DNA of 64,000 nucleotides, from the NCBI RefSeq assembly GCF_015624505.1, contig NZ_CP061379.1, positions 6,262,001-6,326,000 of the forward strand. The letters are read 5' to 3'. Positions within the stretch are counted from its first letter, which is position 1, and every line of letters begins with the position of its first letter. The notes beneath the pieces were generated by a model. It was not told where the DNA came from. It saw nothing but the letters and a program-made list of their open reading frames with translations, and did no database searches. The translations under genes were made by a program, and so were the position numbers. The DNA comes from Bradyrhizobium commune (GTDB lineage Bacteria > Pseudomonadota > Alphaproteobacteria > Rhizobiales > Xanthobacteraceae). This document shows positions 25,566 to 35,098 of the stretch, piece by piece.

Positions 25566-25595
25566 TAAACGGCGGGCTTATCGGCCCGCCGTTTA
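25566..25595. repeat. Strong hairpin, twin of the rpoD/TcmP terminator
   Basis: TAAACGGCGGGC and GCCCGCCGTTTA face each other over TTATCG. The 11-bp stem is identical to that of the terminator at 28466-28496, so the two stems bracket the 25.7-28.5 kb block. Confidence 0.75.
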
Positions 25596-25762
25596 TCGAG
25601 GTGACAGGCCGCTCGGAGATGAGAGGCCGCTCGCCGGCACCAGGCCCCTACCGGCCGCAGCCAGCACAACCCAGCAGCTCCGCCGGTATTCCCGGTCGCG
25701 AAGGATGTCGACAACAGCGCGAAGTCATTTGACTGCGGCGCCCTGATCGACGACAAGCCGCC

Positions 25763-25999
25763 ATGGCCAAAAAACCCGGAACCAACCCGAAGGGCGAATT
25801 CGCCTTTTTCAACGTCCTCTATGAGGACGGCACCCAACGCTCCAACCGGCGCGTGCCCACAGAATTACTCGGCGGCCTCGACGGCGACGAACCCGCGCGC
25901 AGCTTCATCATGGAGCAGGACCGCGAGATCGCGGAAAAGAGCGGCCGCCCGCCGCTGGAGATCAAGAGCCTCGACCGGGTCGGGGCGAAGAAGAAGTAG
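25763..25999 (+). CDS. Hypothetical protein (78 aa)
   Basis: A 78-residue, charged, soluble protein: basic start MAKKPGTNPKGEF, a short strand-rich part FFNVLYEDGTQRSNRRVP, an acidic DGDEPARSFIMEQDREIAE helix and a basic RVGAKKK end. No domain is recognised. The composition matches the host's high GC, unlike the cassette further on, so it belongs to the core chromosome. It is convergent with the DCC-family gene. Confidence 0.65.
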   Translation: MAKKPGTNPKGEFAFFNVLYEDGTQRSNRRVPTELLGGLDGDEPARSFIMEQDREIAEKSGRPPLEIKSLDRVGAKKK

Positions 26000-26017
26000 G
26001 ACGGCAGCGGCACACGC

Positions 26018-26398
26018 TCACCAGCGCCCGCACCATTTATTCCAGGCAAACAGCAGATCGGCAAACCGGTCGTAGACAAACCGCGTGACCGGCAGCGCCA
26101 CGCGATTGCCGAACAGCGCCGCGAGCCACCCCTCGCCGGGTGTCAACCGCCACAGCGCGATCGCGACATCCGCACCGACGATGAGCCGACCGGCCTCATC
26201 GGTCGCATGCAGGCGCCGCCTGATGTCGTCGAGCGAGGCGCCAAACCGCGCCAGCGCATCGGGCTGCTCGTTGATGTCCCTGAATTCGACAGTGCCGCTG
26301 CGCACCAGCGCCAGCAGCTTATTGCGCTGCCAGTCGATGCCGGCGTCGCAGACCGGGCATCGGGTGTTGTAGTAGATGGTGAGGCTAGGACTCGACAT
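26018..26398 (-). CDS. DCC-family (DUF393) thiol-disulfide oxidoreductase-like protein
   Basis: A 126-residue protein beginning SSPSLTIYYNTRCPVCDAG. The DxxCxxC-like thioredoxin-fold motif is present as N-T-R-C-P-V-C, the family hallmark, followed by FRDINEQPDALARFG and the closing FVYDRFADLLFAWN. The function of the DUF393 family is unsettled; a redox role is inferred from the CXXC pair. The start is set at ATG 26398; a further in-frame start at 26425 is possible. Its 5' side borders the AT-rich DUF5131/TcmP cassette. Confidence 0.88.
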   Translation of the reverse strand: MSSPSLTIYYNTRCPVCDAGIDWQRNKLLALVRSGTVEFRDINEQPDALARFGASLDDIRRRLHATDEAGRLIVGADVAIALWRLTPGEGWLAALFGNRVALPVTRFVYDRFADLLFAWNKWCGRW

Positions 26399-26540
26399 GA
26401 CCGGGTGCGGCGAAGCAGACCTCAAGAATCTTGAATCGAGCGAGCGTTGCGCGGAGGCTATATTAACTCCAGGTAGTGCTGATTTTTGATACGTCTTTAT
26501 AGGCCTAGACTATGTTCTCTTTTTGTTCTATGGTGGGTAT

Positions 26541-27293
26541 ATGGCTGCCTCGACCCAAATTGAGTGGACTGACGCCACGTGGAATCCGGTCACCGGATGC
26601 ACGAAGATTACACGTGGCTGCGACCTCTGCTACGCGGAGCGCTTTTCGGAGCGGTTTAGAGGCGTGCTTGGTCATCCATTCGAATCCGGCTTTGATCTTA
26701 AGCTGCGTCCAGAACGGCTAGAGCAACCGCTCACTTGGCGCCAGCCGCGACGCATCTTCGTTAACTCCATGAGCGACCTCTTTCACAAGGAGATACCGAA
26801 GTCATTCATCGACTCCATCTTCAAGACGATGGAGACCGCCAATTGGCATACATTTCAGGTACTGACGAAACGCAGTTCGCTCATGACGCGATATCTCCTA
26901 AATCGATATCGCGCGGAAAGGGCTCCTCCTCACATTTGGTTAGGCGTATCTATCGAGGACGCCCAGAATGCAGTTCGACTAAAGCATCTCCACGCCGCGC
27001 GCGCGTCGACGAAGTTCGTTTCGTTCGAGCCCCTGCTTGGTCCTGTCGGCAAGCTTGACCTCGAAGGAATCGATTGGGCGATTGTCGGTGGGGAAAGCGG
27101 CCCACGCGCACGGCCAATGGCGGAGGAGTGGGCAATCGAAATTCGCGATCAATGTCGAACCGCGAAGGTTGCTTTCTTCTTCAAACAATGGGGCGGCACC
27201 CGACCGAAGTCTGGCGGGCGGCTCCTGAAGGGCCGCGAATGGAATCAATACCCGCGAATTTCTCGGACCAGGCTGTTAGAGGCAGCCGAATAG
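26541..27293 (+). CDS. DUF5131 / phage Gp37-Gp68 family three-Cys protein
   Basis: A 250-residue protein with cysteines C20, C27 and C30 (CX6CX2C) at the N terminus (TWNPVTGCTKITRGCDLCY), a plausible [4Fe-4S] site like that of radical-SAM enzymes. Family blocks: IFVNSMSDLFHKEIP, WHTFQVLTKRSS, IWLGVSIEDAQNA, KFVSFEPLLGP, WAIVGGESGPRARPM and FFFKQWGG. Members occur in phages and mobile loci; no activity is established, and a radical-SAM-like TIM barrel is inference. Base composition is clearly lower in GC than the neighbours. The start was chosen at ATG 26541; the frame is open to 26523. The TcmP gene follows after 12 nt, so the two form one cassette. Confidence 0.88.
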   Translation: MAASTQIEWTDATWNPVTGCTKITRGCDLCYAERFSERFRGVLGHPFESGFDLKLRPERLEQPLTWRQPRRIFVNSMSDLFHKEIPKSFIDSIFKTMETANWHTFQVLTKRSSLMTRYLLNRYRAERAPPHIWLGVSIEDAQNAVRLKHLHAARASTKFVSFEPLLGPVGKLDLEGIDWAIVGGESGPRARPMAEEWAIEIRDQCRTAKVAFFFKQWGGTRPKSGGRLLKGREWNQYPRISRTRLLEAAE

Positions 27294-27305
27294 AGAGGTT
27301 TAGTT

Positions 27306-28457
27306 GTGGCCGACCCTTACTTCGGTCGCGAGCAGACCAAGGCCAAGCATTTTATTTTGAAAAGCTACCTTCAGGCGCTCGCGTTTAAGGTATTGAATTT
27401 TTCTGACGTGACTTATGTCGATGGCTTTTCAGGTCCATGGGAATCCAAGACCGAAGACTTTAGCGACTCATCTTTCATGATCGCAATCCACGTCCTGAAG
27501 GACGCTCAAAGCCAAGTGCTAGCGCGAACGGGAAACCGACGACAGATCAAATGCTTCTTTTCCGAGAAGAACGCAAAGGCGTATTCCCTGCTGGCGAGCG
27601 CGGTCGCCGAATTCCATAGACCTGAGGACGGCTTCGAAATCAAAACTTACGAAGGCAACTTCGAGGATGCGGTCGGCGCAATTCGATCTTTCGTTGGCAC
27701 ATCCTTCCCTCTGATATTCATCGACCCCACCGGATGGAAAGGTTATCCATTCGACAAGATCAGACCTTTATTTGCGCGAGCCAAGTGCGAGGTGCTGATC
27801 AACTTCATGTACGACTTTATCAATCGATTTGCACATAGCCCGGACCCGGAAACCATTGAGTCGCTGGCTCCCATTCTGGGCGGACCTGATTGGCCCAATC
27901 GTCTTGATCGAGATATTCCTCGCGGCCTTGCCGTCGAAAAGCTATTCCGCGACACACTCCAAAAAGCTGGAAATTTCGAATTTGTGGTGTCCACAAAGAT
28001 CGACAAGGCGACGGCCGAGCGCCCGCATTTCTTCATCGCATACGGAACGAAGAGCGCTGAAGGATTAAAGACATTCCGTCGGATTGAATATGAGGCACTG
28101 CGAAGGCACGCGAAAAGTCGGGCGAACGCAATTGAAGCAAAAAGAGAAGAGCGGCTAAACGTTGCAGATATGTTTGCAGGTCATCGCGCCGAATTAAGCG
28201 AAGCAACGGTGGAGGAAATCGTTGCCGAACAAAGGCGATTAGCCGCCGACCACATGTTGGAGTTGCTTGTCCAACAAGGGGCGCTCAAGTTTTCGCAAGT
28301 CGTCCCCGCCCTACTGCAACCGTTCATGTTGCGAGAAACAAACGTTAAGGACATTTGTGTCGACCTCGCCAAGGTCGGCAAGATTGAAAATGTATGGGGT
28401 AGTGGCAATCGAAAGCCCCGCGAAGAAGACGTTATCCGGCTACGCCCACAGCGATGA
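27306..28457 (+). CDS. tcmP: Three-Cys-motif partner protein TcmP
   Basis: A 383-residue protein with GTG start 7 nt after AGAGAGG. Diagnostic blocks are KAKHFILKSYLQAL, the signature YVDGFSGPW (residues 37-45), CFFSEKNAKAY, YEGNFED and LIFIDPTGWKGYPFD (about 136-150). The last resembles motif IV of Rossmann methyltransferases, so a SAM-dependent or nucleotide-binding fold is suspected (inference). A C-terminal winged-helix-like tail follows (QQGALKFSQVVPALLQ, VWGSGNRKPREEDVIRLRP). TcmP is defined as the partner of DUF5131 proteins, as seen here. The gene is AT-rich relative to the window and ends just before the rpoD terminator. Confidence 0.9.
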   Translation: MADPYFGREQTKAKHFILKSYLQALAFKVLNFSDVTYVDGFSGPWESKTEDFSDSSFMIAIHVLKDAQSQVLARTGNRRQIKCFFSEKNAKAYSLLASAVAEFHRPEDGFEIKTYEGNFEDAVGAIRSFVGTSFPLIFIDPTGWKGYPFDKIRPLFARAKCEVLINFMYDFINRFAHSPDPETIESLAPILGGPDWPNRLDRDIPRGLAVEKLFRDTLQKAGNFEFVVSTKIDKATAERPHFFIAYGTKSAEGLKTFRRIEYEALRRHAKSRANAIEAKREERLNVADMFAGHRAELSEATVEEIVAEQRRLAADHMLELLVQQGALKFSQVVPALLQPFMLRETNVKDICVDLAKVGKIENVWGSGNRKPREEDVIRLRPQR

Positions 28458-28465
28458 CCCAAACA

Positions 28466-28496
28466 AGAAACGGCGGGCTCACGCCCGCCGTTTTGG
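28466..28496. terminator. Bidirectional terminator between tcmP and rpoD
   Basis: AAACGGCGGGC-TCAC-GCCCGCCGTTTT, symmetric with a T-run on the + side and TTTC on the - side, lying between two convergent stops. Confidence 0.88.
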
Positions 28497-28517
28497 AAGC
28501 CAATAATGGCCTTCAGA

Positions 28518-30662
<2,145 letters not shown>

Positions 30663-31031
30663 CCATTGCTCCTAAACGCGTTTCATGCAGACGTGCGCGC
30701 GCCCGCGTGAAATCACTTGAACCTGTTGCTCGACGCTCTCGCTTCGTCAGATCTCGACACGGAAAGGGCGGCGCGCACAGATATCGCCACCCCGACCTTT
30801 CTCTCGCCGGATTTGCCTAACGCTTCGTGAGCCTCTTTGTCGCGGCGGATGCAGGTGAAGTGCCAACAGCTATTGCGCGGATTCATTCCTGACGCGTCTG
30901 TTCTGCCTGCGGCCGCGGGGCCAAAGTGCTACAAGACCGTTAAGCCTCGATTAACCCTGTTTTGCCGCCAAACCACGGATTTGGCGAGTCTTTTAGCGGC
31001 GCCTAGCCCGGCCGTCCGCATGATTCTTTCA
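30663..31031. other. Gap between dnaG and rpoD (rpoD control region)
   Basis: No gene. It should contain the rpoD promoter(s) on the minus strand. The only motif noticed is the TTAA-N7-TTAA site at 30940. No terminator for dnaG is evident, so some readthrough into rpoD is likely. Confidence 0.45.
30940..30954. promoter_or_regulatory. TTAA-N7-TTAA motif (candidate CtrA site)
   Basis: TTAA at 30940-30943 and TTAA at 30951-30954, with exactly 7 bp between and a following C, matches the CtrA consensus. It is about 280 bp upstream of the rpoD start. Such a short motif can occur by chance in a 64 kb window, although less often at this GC content. Confidence 0.35.
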
Positions 31032-33062
31032 TCACACGCTCTTCTGGAACCGACCCGACAGCTCGCCAAAACCCTCGATCAGGGCCTCAGTGCCGTCGAC
31101 CTCGGCCAGCCGGGCCTTGACGTCACGCAGCCATGCCAAACTGGCCTCGCTGGGGTCCTCCCCCAAGGCCAGCTCGGCGTCCTTCAGCTCTCTAAGTAGT
31201 GAATGGTATTGCCGATGCAAGGCGACGAGCTGATGCCAGGTGGCAAGAACGTCGTCCCGGGCCGCGCCCTCGCGCGCGCCCCACACCGCGGCGGTGGTGA
31301 TGCCACCCTCAACCCTCTGAAGAATCTTGTAAAATTCGCCCTTCTCGATGTCGCCCCGCATCTTCTCGGCCTGCTCGCCGGGGTCCGGCGAGTGGTGATG
31401 ATCGTTGGCGAAAGCGGCGATGATGCCGGCCCTGAGCTTGTGGGCCTCGGGGTGGACGAACTCCAGGGCGGCGACCTCCTCGAGGTGATCATGCAGCAGC
31501 CAGGGGTGGTTGATCAGGCTTTGCAGGATCAGGGCCTCGCGGCGGGAAATGGCGCTGCGCTGGCCCCGCATGATCGGGCTCGCCGCCAGCTGCGGACTGG
31601 CCGCCTGGTAGGGGCCGGAGGGGAGCAGGGTCGGACCCGGCGCGCCGCGGCGGCCTCCGCCAAACCCTTGGCCGCTGAATCCCTGGCCACCGAATCGATT
31701 CGCACCTCCCCCGGCGCGGGGCTGGAACGGGCGATTGGCGTTGCCGCGGAAATTGCCGCGGCCGGCAAAGCCGCCGCGGTTGCCGTCCGGCGAAAAGGTG
31801 CGCTGAAGCCGCTGTGCGAGATCTTCGCGATAATAGCGCCGCACGACTTCGTCGCGGATGCCGTTGGACAATTCCTTGATGCGCGCTTCCAGCGCGGCGC
31901 GGCGCTCGGGGGTGGCAAAGTTGCCGCCTTCGAGCTCGCGCAACCAGATCATGTCGGCGAGCGGACGCGCCGCCGCGATCACCTCTTCCATCGCACCACG
32001 CCCGCCGGAGCGCACGAGATCGTCGGGGTCCTGCCCTTCCGGCAGCAGCGCAAAGCGCAGGCTTTTTCCGGGGCTGAGGAACGGCAGCGCGAGATCGGCG
32101 GCGCGATAGGCCGCCTTTTGTCCGGCGCGGTCGCCGTCGAAGCAGAGGATCGGCTCGTCCGCCATCTTCCAGAGCAGCGCGAGCTGGCTTTCGGTGAGCG
32201 CGGTGCCGAGCGGCGCGACGGCACCAGAAAAACCCGCCGTCACCATGGCGATGACGTCGACATAGCCTTCGACCACGATCAGCGGCGCACCGTCATGCGT
32301 GGCTTTGCGCGCGGTCTGGTGATTGTAGAGATTGTCGCCCTTGTGAAAGAGCGGCGTCTCCGGCGAGTTCAGGTATTTGGCCGGAACGTCCTTCTCCAGC
32401 GCGCGTCCGCCGAAGGCGATGACGCGGCCGCGCAGATCCGCGATCGGAAACATCACGCGATCGCGGAAGCGGTCATAGGGCACGGGAATGTCGTCGCCGG
32501 CCACGAGGAGCCCGGTCTCGACCATGTCCTCGACGGAAACACCGAGCTTGCCGAGATGCTCCTTCAGCGCGAAGCGATCGGGCGGGGCATAGCCGAGACG
32601 AAACTGCAATTGTGTCGCCGGCGAGATCGCGCGATCGGCAAGATAGCCGCGCGCCTTGGCGCCGACGCGCGAAGCCAATGTCTCAGAGAAAAACTTGGCT
32701 GCAAGCTCCATGACGTCATGCAGCGTGCGGCGGCGCTGCTCGTGCCGCGCCGCATCCGGTGTCACCGCCGGCAGTGGCAGCCCCGCCATGCTGGCGAGCC
32801 GCTCGACGGCCTCCGCGAACGGCAAGCCGTCGGTCTCCATCACGAAATTGATGATGTCGCCGTGCTTGCCGGAGGAGAAGTCGTGGTAAAAACCCTTCTG
32901 ATCGTTGACGTAGAAGGACGGCGTCTTTTCCTGCTGGAACGGCGACAGCCCCTTCCACTCCCGCCCCGCCTTCTTCAGCTTGACGCGCTTGCCCACGACT
33001 TCGGAGACCGAAAGCCGGGCACGCAGCTCGTCGAGAAATTGGGGCGTGAAGCGCATGGCCAT
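31032..33062 (-). CDS. dnaG: DNA primase DnaG with non-canonical zinc-finger region
   Basis: A 676-residue primase. The N-terminal fold is recognisable (SPFQQEKTPSFYVNDQKGFY), but all four zinc ligands of the classical CHC2 finger are replaced: S40, Q43, D61 and S64 stand where E. coli has C40, H43, C61 and C64. The RNA-polymerase core with its TOPRIM part (PLIVVEGYVDVIAM, ILCFDGDRAGQKAA) is intact. After it comes a Gly/Arg/Phe-rich linker (GNRGGFAGRGNFRGN, about residues 430-480) and the helical DnaB-binding domain. The start is ATG 33062 or ATG 33056. It primes lagging-strand synthesis. rpoD follows in the same sense. Confidence 0.95.
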   Translation of the reverse strand: MAMRFTPQFLDELRARLSVSEVVGKRVKLKKAGREWKGLSPFQQEKTPSFYVNDQKGFYHDFSSGKHGDIINFVMETDGLPFAEAVERLASMAGLPLPAVTPDAARHEQRRRTLHDVMELAAKFFSETLASRVGAKARGYLADRAISPATQLQFRLGYAPPDRFALKEHLGKLGVSVEDMVETGLLVAGDDIPVPYDRFRDRVMFPIADLRGRVIAFGGRALEKDVPAKYLNSPETPLFHKGDNLYNHQTARKATHDGAPLIVVEGYVDVIAMVTAGFSGAVAPLGTALTESQLALLWKMADEPILCFDGDRAGQKAAYRAADLALPFLSPGKSLRFALLPEGQDPDDLVRSGGRGAMEEVIAAARPLADMIWLRELEGGNFATPERRAALEARIKELSNGIRDEVVRRYYREDLAQRLQRTFSPDGNRGGFAGRGNFRGNANRPFQPRAGGGANRFGGQGFSGQGFGGGRRGAPGPTLLPSGPYQAASPQLAASPIMRGQRSAISRREALILQSLINHPWLLHDHLEEVAALEFVHPEAHKLRAGIIAAFANDHHHSPDPGEQAEKMRGDIEKGEFYKILQRVEGGITTAAVWGAREGAARDDVLATWHQLVALHRQYHSLLRELKDAELALGEDPSEASLAWLRDVKARLAEVDGTEALIEGFGELSGRFQKSV

Positions 33063-33206
33063 GGCGTGTGTGTAGCGCGAAACCGTCTGAGTCGGGCGAA
33101 GGATCAGGGATATAGGTGCGGGCCGGCTAAAGGCCAGGTTTGTCCGGCTTATCCGGGTTATTCGACCTATGCACAGGCAGCGTACCCTACGCATCCGCAA
33201 CAGCTT

Positions 33207-33239
33207 TTGACAATTTTGCCATACGTGTGTATATACACA
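33207..33239 (+). promoter_or_regulatory. Sigma-70-type promoter with palindrome, reading toward brnT
   Basis: TTGACA (33207-33212), 17-bp spacer, TATATA (33230-33235). The -10 lies inside a perfect 14-bp palindrome TGTGTATATACACA (33226-33239), a likely operator. It reads toward brnT about 130 bp downstream; BrnA-type antitoxins autoregulate by binding their promoter. Confidence 0.6.
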
Positions 33240-33371
33240 TCTTAGCCGAGATACGGTCGAAACAGGGGCCAACCTGAATTGGTCTTTGCCGGGAAAGCAG
33301 CTTCGAATCCGTTATAGCGAACTCTTGGCGGTACGCAGGTATCGCAACCTCCTATTGTCGGGGGCATCGCT

Positions 33372-33698
33372 ATGGCGGAAGACGTGCAACGGCTGTTTGC
33401 GGGCGTTCGCGAATTCGGATGGGATCCGAAGAAGCGAGCGACCAACTTGCGAACTCACGGAATCGACTTCGAGGACGCGCGCGGAATTCTCGACGGCTAT
33501 ACCTTCATCCGCCGGTCGGATCGCAATGACGAAGTCAGGTACCAAATCTTCGGTTACATCGACGGGCGAGAAATCGCGGTCGCCTGCGCGCTCCGCGGGG
33601 CGGTCTGCTGGCTCATCTCGGTCCGGCGGGCACGACGCGACGAGCGGAAGAAATACTACAATCGTTTCAAGGGACTCCCCCCGGAGGGGAAAGACTGA
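33372..33698 (+). CDS. brnT: BrnT-like toxin
   Basis: A 108-residue BrnT family RelE-like ribonuclease: FGWDPKKRATNLRTHGIDFEDA is the family opening (W-D-xx-K-xx-N-xxK/R-H-x-I-x-F-E-x-A), then YTFIRRSDRNDEVRYQIFGY and the catalytic-looking CWLISVRRARRDERKKYY end. ATG follows GGGG 7 nt upstream. Toxin precedes antitoxin, as usual. The last codons (GLPPEGKD) are one longer than expected if the TGA stop once overlapped the brnA ATG (see brnA). Confidence 0.92.
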   Translation: MAEDVQRLFAGVREFGWDPKKRATNLRTHGIDFEDARGILDGYTFIRRSDRNDEVRYQIFGYIDGREIAVACALRGAVCWLISVRRARRDERKKYYNRFKGLPPEGKD

Positions 33699-33954
33699 TT
33701 GGGCGCGCGTCGACGCGCTGACTGATGAAGACATCGCCAAGGCTGTCGCCAACGATCCCGATGCGGTACCGATCGATATCGACTGGTCGGATGCTGTCTT
33801 GGTTGTCCCACCCAGGAAAAAGGCCATCTCCATCCGCCTCGACGAGGACGTGCTGGACTTCTTCAAGCGCGAAGGCGAGGGCTATCAACGGCGCATGAAT
33901 GCGGTGCTGCGCTCCTATATGCAGCAGAAGTCCAAGCCGAAGAAGCGGGCTTGA
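33694..33954 (+). CDS. brnA: BrnA-like antitoxin with apparent loss of its start codon
   Basis: From 33694 the frame reads TDWARVDALTDEDIAKAV, then KKAISIRLDEDVLDFFKREG and RMNAVLRSYM, the ribbon-helix-helix dimerisation and DNA-binding domain of BrnA/COG3514 antitoxins; it ends KPKKRA at 33954. No ATG, GTG or TTG precedes it in frame after the ribosome site GGAGGGG (33683-33689). The sequence there is GGAAAGACTGATTGG; one T inserted after AAA would give ATGACTGATTGG, a start at ideal spacing overlapping the brnT stop. So a single-base deletion or a sequencing error is likely. Otherwise only CTG 33718 could start it. Confidence 0.8.
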   Translation, partial: TDWARVDALTDEDIAKAVANDPDAVPIDIDWSDAVLVVPPRKKAISIRLDEDVLDFFKREGEGYQRRMNAVLRSYMQQKSKPKKRA

Positions 33955-33965
33955 GCCGCGATCTT

Positions 33966-34042
33966 GTCATTCCGGGGCGATGCGACGCATCGAGCCACGA
34001 AGCTATTTTCTCCCAGGATTCCGAGTTCGCGCCAGAATGACG
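33966..34042. repeat. Palindromic repeat, family B (copy 1)
   Basis: GTCATTCCGGGGCG opens and GCGCCAGAATGAC closes (about 77 bp). Related elements are at 45244-45332 and 47211-47313. Confidence 0.7.
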
Positions 34043-34087
34043 GGAGAGAATCCTTGAACCCCGCCCGGTTCCACGCTTCCATAAGCC

Positions 34088-34651
34088 ATGTTCAGGACGT
34101 TTCGGGGCGGCCAGAGCGGGGGCTGGCGCGTGACCTCGGTTTCGCCCGTGACGGGTGAGCCCCTGCCCTTCATGCCGGCGCTGTCGGTCAATGACAGCGA
34201 TGCCGTGTCGTTGCCGCTGGTGCCTTCGCGCAACGCCTGGCGGCTGGTCGGCGTGGCGAGCACGCTGCGCTACACCGAGCGCGCCGAGAAGCAGAAGCTC
34301 ACCGCGGTGCAGGCCGGGCTCGGCCGGATGGAGGCCACTTGCGCGGCGCTGATCCCGATCCGCAAGTCGCAGGCCTGGTGGGAGCTGACGCAGGACGAGC
34401 GGCGCAAAATATTCGAGGACAGATCGCATCACATTGCGAGCAGCCTGCGCTTCCTGCCTGCCATCGCCCGGCAGCTCTATCACTGCCGCGACCTCGGCGA
34501 GCCCTTCGATTTCCTCACCTGGTTCGAATTCGCCCCCGCGCATGCCTCGCTGTTCGAGGAGCTGGTCGCGATGCTGCGACGAACGGAAGAATGGACCTAT
34601 GTCGAGCGCGAGGTGGATGTTCGCGTCGTGAAGGAAGTGCTGTCAGCCTAG
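34088..34651 (+). CDS. Chlorite-dismutase-family heme protein (short form)
   Basis: A 187-residue protein of the Cld/DyP superfamily, in the short (about 180-residue, dimeric) lineage described from Nitrobacter. Evidence: MFRTFRGGQSGGWRV start, SLPLVPSRNAWRLVG, ERRKIFEDRSHHIASSLRF, the candidate proximal-heme His in RQLYHCRD, DFLTWFEFAPAH and RRTEEWTYV. Whether the distal Arg needed for chlorite decomposition is present is not clear from reading; a Trp stands about 13 residues after the putative proximal His. It may therefore be a non-chlorite heme protein. Its stop overlaps the convergent gene by 4 nt. Confidence 0.75.
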   Translation: MFRTFRGGQSGGWRVTSVSPVTGEPLPFMPALSVNDSDAVSLPLVPSRNAWRLVGVASTLRYTERAEKQKLTAVQAGLGRMEATCAALIPIRKSQAWWELTQDERRKIFEDRSHHIASSLRFLPAIARQLYHCRDLGEPFDFLTWFEFAPAHASLFEELVAMLRRTEEWTYVEREVDVRVVKEVLSA

Positions 34652-35046
34652 TGGTCCAAGAACCGCCCCGACTCGATGCGCGGCAGATCGGTGACGGGCC
34701 AATTGTAGATGTAGGTCCAGGCCTTCTCGCTCACACCATTCGCGCGCGTCACCTCGATCAGCTGGCGCAGATATTCGGTCGGCTCCGGAAAGCCTTCGCC
34801 GCAGGCCTCGTACATGTCGAGCTCGCGCAGCAGCTCGTCGGGTGTCCGCAAATGGAAGAGCTCGCCGTGGACGAGATCGGACGGCGCGTCAGACAGCAGC
34901 AAGCCCGGATAATGCTTGATGAGGAACAGCCGGCCGCGGCAGGTCGCTTCGCCTGCGAAATCCGCATGCTGCGAGAGCAGCCGCGCCATCGGATGGTCGA
35001 AGCCGCGCATCAAGGTGCCGTAGACAAAGAGACGATCGGAGGTCAT
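34648..35046 (-). CDS. Gamma-glutamylcyclotransferase (AIG2-like) family protein
   Basis: A 132-residue single-domain protein with the family start RLFVYGTLMRGFDHP (YGTL loop that binds the gamma-glutamyl group), ATCRGRLFLIKHYPGLLL, VHGELFHL and the catalytic-type acidic residues in LDMYEACGEGFPEP. The fold forms a small beta-barrel releasing 5-oxoproline from gamma-glutamyl substrates, or handles gamma-glutamylamines. Isolated and convergent with the Cld-like gene. Confidence 0.88.
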   Translation of the reverse strand: MTSDRLFVYGTLMRGFDHPMARLLSQHADFAGEATCRGRLFLIKHYPGLLLSDAPSDLVHGELFHLRTPDELLRELDMYEACGEGFPEPTEYLRQLIEVTRANGVSEKAWTYIYNWPVTDLPRIESGRFLDH

Positions 35047-35098
35047 GGGGGTGTCTATAGCCGCGAATTTTGCGGAGCGACAGCGCTACATATTCGGT

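Larger units (their letters stand above)
24942..25762. other. 0.8 kb intergenic region: dispersed repeat, hairpin, no clear gene
   Basis: This stretch holds a copy of repeat family C (25081-25185) and a stable hairpin (25566-25595). Open frames of 60-120 codons exist on both strands (for example + 25206-25568 and + 25411-25746), but none has a ribosome site or recognisable protein features. They are judged fortuitous. Confidence 0.5.

Noticed and set aside
25206..25746. Overlapping open frames in the 25 kb gap
   Set aside because: No ribosome sites, odd composition, and they overlap repeat family C and a hairpin.
31203..33245. A 680-codon + strand open frame opposite dnaG
   Set aside because: Pure antisense shadow of dnaG with low-complexity Arg/Ala/His sequence.
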